Positions 5,632 to 7,943 of a stretch of DNA of 7,943 nt are shown here, in pieces. Within the stretch, counting starts at the first letter, position 1, and each line of letters opens with the position of its first letter. The position numbers were made by a program, and so were the translations under genes. The DNA is from Clostridiales bacterium. GTDB lineage: Bacteria > Bacillota > Clostridia > Christensenellales > Aristaeellaceae. The DNA lies in contig JAAZAQ010000281.1 in assembly GCA_012514225.1 (NCBI GenBank), forward strand, positions 1-7,943, read 5' to 3'. The notes beneath the pieces are model-generated. The model had not been told where the DNA came from. It ran no database searches and saw only the letters and a list, made by a program, of their open reading frames with translations.

Positions 5632-7812
5632 TCACGGCACGTTGGCGGGCGCGTCCGCCCCCGGAAGCCAGCGCTTCAGCATGTCCTCCACGTGCCTCCG
5701 GGCCAGGCTGGAAGAGCGCGCGGCGTCCGCCTCGGACTGGGGCAGTTCGCCCATCAGTCCCATGAACTGGCTGACCTTCAAGCCCAGGGCGTCCTGCATG
5801 ACGGCGTCGGAGCCCCCGGGCGAAACCAGGTAGTAGCACAGCAGGGAATCCTTCTGCCCGATGCGGTGGGCGCGGTCCTCCGCCTGGCTGTGGACGGCGG
5901 GCGACCAATCCAGTTCCCCGAAGACCACGCAGGTGGCGCGCTGCAGGTTGAGGCCGGACGCCGCGCGCAGGGAGACGCAGCACAAATCGGTCCTGCCCTC
6001 CATGAAGCGCCGGACGCTGGCGTCCTTCTGCGCCTGGGTCTCCCGGCCGGTGATGAAGGCGGGGGAAAGCCGCGCAAGTTCCTTCCTGTACTCGTCCATC
6101 ACCGCGTGGTGGTGCGCGAAGAGCAGGACCTTCTCCCCGGACTCCGCCAATGCGCGCACGAACTGGGCGACGCAGGCGGCCTTGGCCAGCCCGGTGGCCT
6201 GCCGCTCCTGGTGGGAGAGGTTGCCTTCCTCCAGCGCGCGGCGGGAAGGGGAATCCCCCGGGTTGACGGCATACGAGCGCAGGCGTTCCAGCACCGGCTG
6301 CATCAACCGGGCCATCAGCGCGTCGTCGGCGTCCACCCGCTGGACGAGCCGGCGTTTGTCCGGCAGCTCCGGCAGCACGTCCAGTTTGTTGCGCCGGAGC
6401 ATCAGCCCCTCGCGACGCAGGTGCTCGCCCAGCCAGTCCGGGTGGACGACCACGGCGTTGCCGTAGCCGTAGCACCACTCCCTTGTGAAGGACTCCCAGT
6501 CGCCCAGCAGGTGGTAGTCAAGGATATTGACCACGTTCCAGATTTCCCCGCCGTGGTTGTAAATCGGCGTGCCGGACAGGCCCCACACGCGGGCGCAGGC
6601 GTTGGCCAGCAGGCTGGCCGCGCTGTACTTCTCCGTGCCGCTGTGGCGCAGCTCCTGGATTTCGTCAAAGATGACGGCGCTGACCGGCAGTTCAGGCAGC
6701 GCGTCCTTCCAGCCGCGCAGCAGCAGGTAATGGACAAGGTAGATATCCGCCTCCGGCAGCGGCTGGGGCTTGAGCCCCCGGATGACGCAGACCCGGGGCG
6801 GACGGCCGTCGAACCGAAGGAAGCGGTTGATTTCGCTCTCCCAGTTGCTCACCAGGTGGGGAGGCACGACCACCAGCGCCGGGAACGCGCCGCAGGCGGC
6901 CAGCGCGGCCAGGGACTGTACGGTTTTGCCCAGGCCCATCTCGTCCGCCAGCAGCGCCCGGCCCGCGTGGACGAGCCAGCTGGCGCCGAACTGCTGGAAG
7001 GGGCGCAGGACCCCCTGAAAGGCGCCCGACGCGTCGGTGTATTCCGGGGCGTTTGTCCGGAAATCTTCCAGCTTCCTGTAGTGCGCCTGGCTCTCCTGCA
7101 GCGCCTGGTTCCAGCGGTCCAGGTCCTCCGGCATCACGGCCAGGGGGTAGCGCATCATCAGCCAGTTGAGTTCGCCCACCGTCCGCCGGTGCGCGGTGAA
7201 ACGCGCGACGCCGCGCTTGCCGGAATCGGCGCCCGGGAACAGGCGCTTGGCCATCTCCGTGACGGCCGGGTCGCCCTTGATGACCCAGGAACGGCTGCGG
7301 GGCTGGTAGGACAGGGTGCCGAACAGCCGGGAGGCCGCGGGCGCGGGCTGCAGGTAGGCGGGCGTATCCGCGCCGGCAGGCGGGGGTGCATTGGCGGGCG
7401 GCTCCGCGGCGGCCAAAGGCAAATCTGCAGGGCGGGTTTTCGCGCTCCCGGCGGGCGCGGCGACGCCCCAGAGGCCGGAAAGGCTGAGCGACGCGCAGGG
7501 CTTCCCCAGGATGTGGTCGGGCAAGCCGGGGTCGCGCTCGCACAGCAGCAGCAGCGAATCCACCCGCGGGGAGGCCAGGTAGCGCGTCGCCTGGCGCAGT
7601 AGGGCCTTGCGGTTCGGGCGGGCGCGCTTGATTTCGATGGCGACGCCGGACACCAGGAAATCGACCCGGCAGCCCGGCGCGACCATCGCCTCGTGCGAAA
7701 AGGGAAGGCCGGCCGCCTCTAGCGCGGAGGCGACCAGCAGGTGCAGGTCGGGCTCGCTTTGCGCGAAGGGCGCGCGGATGGAACGCAGGGCGGTGATGAC
7801 CCGGTTGAGCAA
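5632..7812 (-). CDS. SNF2-family helicase with N-terminal PD-(D/E)XK nuclease domain
   Basis: This 726-residue protein joins two modules. Residues about 18-118 look like a PD-(D/E)XK nuclease: D51, then E60 and K62 in IEIK, followed by a QxxxY motif (Q74-Y78) like that of RecB/Cas4-type nucleases. A Pro/Ala-rich linker (about 119-160) leads to a region of unknown role (about 161-265), then an SNF2/Rad54-type ATPase. The ATPase motifs are: DEMGLGKT (I, 290-297), VVVPPHLVSNW (Ia, 314-324), FDEIQ (II, 382-386), GLSGTP (III, 411-416), FAHHHAVMDEY (IV region, 565-575), SLRAASGLNL (V, 614-623) and QAEDRAHRIGQ (VI, 643-653). SNF2 motors translocate on double-stranded DNA and remodel protein-DNA complexes. 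The only plausible start is TTG at 7812, with AGGAAGGA 11 nt upstream and an in-frame stop just beyond. It has its own promoter and lies 67 nt before ruvC. Its role is unknown; a DNA repair or anti-phage function is inference. Confidence 0.9.
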   Translation of the reverse strand: MLNRVITALRSIRAPFAQSEPDLHLLVASALEAAGLPFSHEAMVAPGCRVDFLVSGVAIEIKRARPNRKALLRQATRYLASPRVDSLLLLCERDPGLPDHILGKPCASLSLSGLWGVAAPAGSAKTRPADLPLAAAEPPANAPPPAGADTPAYLQPAPAASRLFGTLSYQPRSRSWVIKGDPAVTEMAKRLFPGADSGKRGVARFTAHRRTVGELNWLMMRYPLAVMPEDLDRWNQALQESQAHYRKLEDFRTNAPEYTDASGAFQGVLRPFQQFGASWLVHAGRALLADEMGLGKTVQSLAALAACGAFPALVVVPPHLVSNWESEINRFLRFDGRPPRVCVIRGLKPQPLPEADIYLVHYLLLRGWKDALPELPVSAVIFDEIQELRHSGTEKYSAASLLANACARVWGLSGTPIYNHGGEIWNVVNILDYHLLGDWESFTREWCYGYGNAVVVHPDWLGEHLRREGLMLRRNKLDVLPELPDKRRLVQRVDADDALMARLMQPVLERLRSYAVNPGDSPSRRALEEGNLSHQERQATGLAKAACVAQFVRALAESGEKVLLFAHHHAVMDEYRKELARLSPAFITGRETQAQKDASVRRFMEGRTDLCCVSLRAASGLNLQRATCVVFGELDWSPAVHSQAEDRAHRIGQKDSLLCYYLVSPGGSDAVMQDALGLKVSQFMGLMGELPQSEADAARSSSLARRHVEDMLKRWLPGADAPANVP

Positions 7813-7823
7813 ATCGGCGGACG

Positions 7824-7831
7824 TCCTTCCT
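7824..7831 (-). promoter_or_regulatory. Ribosome-binding site of the nuclease-helicase gene
   Basis: AGGAAGGA on the minus strand lies 11 nt before the TTG at 7812. The spacing is somewhat long. No ATG or GTG lies in the frame between it and residue 1, so the TTG is the best start available. Confidence 0.6.
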
Positions 7832-7846
7832 ATTGATTACGCAAAG

Positions 7847-7875
7847 ATTATAGCCTGTAACGGATTTGTTTACAA
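7847..7875 (-). promoter_or_regulatory. Promoter of the nuclease-helicase gene
   Basis: On the minus strand, TTGTAA (7875 to 7870, 4 of 6) is followed after 17 bp by a perfect TATAAT (7852 to 7847). The expected start is near 7840, giving a leader of about 28 nt. The surrounding sequence is clearly more AT-rich than the genes. Confidence 0.75.
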
Positions 7876-7883
7876 TGTGTTTA
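7867..7883 (-). repeat. Paired TAAACA direct repeat at the helicase promoter
   Basis: TAAACA occurs twice on the minus strand (7883 to 7878 and 7872 to 7867), 11 bp apart start to start, about one helical turn. One copy overlaps the -35 and the other lies just upstream. This could be a regulator site, but short AT-rich repeats also arise by chance. Confidence 0.3.
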
Positions 7884-7892
7884 TATTCTGCC

Positions 7893-7921
7893 TTGCCGGG
7901 TAGGAAATCATTTGTTAAGAT
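7893..7921 (+). promoter_or_regulatory. Predicted divergent promoter for a gene beyond the right edge
   Basis: TTGCCG (7893-7898, 4 of 6) and TAAGAT (7916-7921, 5 of 6) are 17 bp apart on the plus strand. Transcription would start near 7928 and run out of the window. The promoter is back to back with that of the nuclease-helicase gene, and a ribosome-binding site follows at 7937. Confidence 0.5.
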
Positions 7922-7936
7922 GGCAGCGGTCCACAT

Positions 7937-7943
7937 GGGAGGA
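7937..7943 (+). promoter_or_regulatory. Probable ribosome-binding site at the window edge
   Basis: GGGAGGA occupies the last seven bases of the window, about 10 nt after the predicted start of the divergent transcript. A start codon would be expected within about 5-10 bases beyond the edge. The gene itself is not visible. Confidence 0.5.

Noticed and set aside
5608..7602. 664-codon plus-strand frame opposite the helicase gene
   Set aside because: It is the antisense image of the SNF2 gene, without a start site or domain; the opposite strand shows a complete set of helicase motifs.
6692..7936. Minus-strand frame beginning near the right edge
   Set aside because: It crosses the helicase promoter and runs out of frame through the helicase gene. 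The translation is low-complexity Arg/Pro/Gly.
7935..7943. ATG at 7935 as the start of a plus-strand gene
   Set aside because: No ribosome-binding site precedes it, and the GGGAGGA that follows is better read as the binding site for a start beyond the edge.

Overview
The window is a compact, GC-rich (by eye about two thirds G+C) bacterial chromosomal segment with seven complete protein genes and no RNA genes, insertion sequences or CRISPR arrays. The gene order ruvC-ruvA-ruvB-queA, purine-rich Shine-Dalgarno sites and the use of TTG, GTG and ATG starts fit the Bacillota, most likely a high-GC Clostridia lineage. That placement is an inference from gene order and sequence style, not a phylogeny.

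Left edge (1-504): a short intergenic region carries back-to-back sigma-70-type promoters. One points left out of the window. The other drives rpsT (ribosomal protein bS20), which starts with TTG and ends at a strong intrinsic terminator. A second hairpin (518-547) lies between rpsT and the end of the convergent operon.

Middle (561-5614, minus strand): a six-gene run, ruvC-ruvA-ruvB-queA-psuK-psuG, follows a near-consensus promoter (TTGACA, 17 bp, TAAGAT). RuvC, RuvA and RuvB form the Holliday-junction branch-migration and resolution complex. QueA makes epoxyqueuosine in tRNA. PsuK and PsuG phosphorylate pseudouridine and then cleave it to uracil and ribose 5-phosphate. Every junction after ruvA is a 3-nt gap or an overlap, so translational coupling is likely. 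tgt, the usual neighbour of queA, is absent, and the pseudouridine salvage pair occupies its place.

Right (5632-7943): a 726-residue protein on the minus strand combines an N-terminal PD-(D/E)XK-type nuclease domain, a Pro/Ala linker and a full SNF2/Rad54-type ATPase. It has its own strong promoter. Facing the other way is a second promoter, and the window ends exactly on its ribosome-binding site, so a divergent partner gene probably begins just outside. This nuclease-helicase fusion with an unseen divergent neighbour is the least ordinary part of the window; the rest is core housekeeping.
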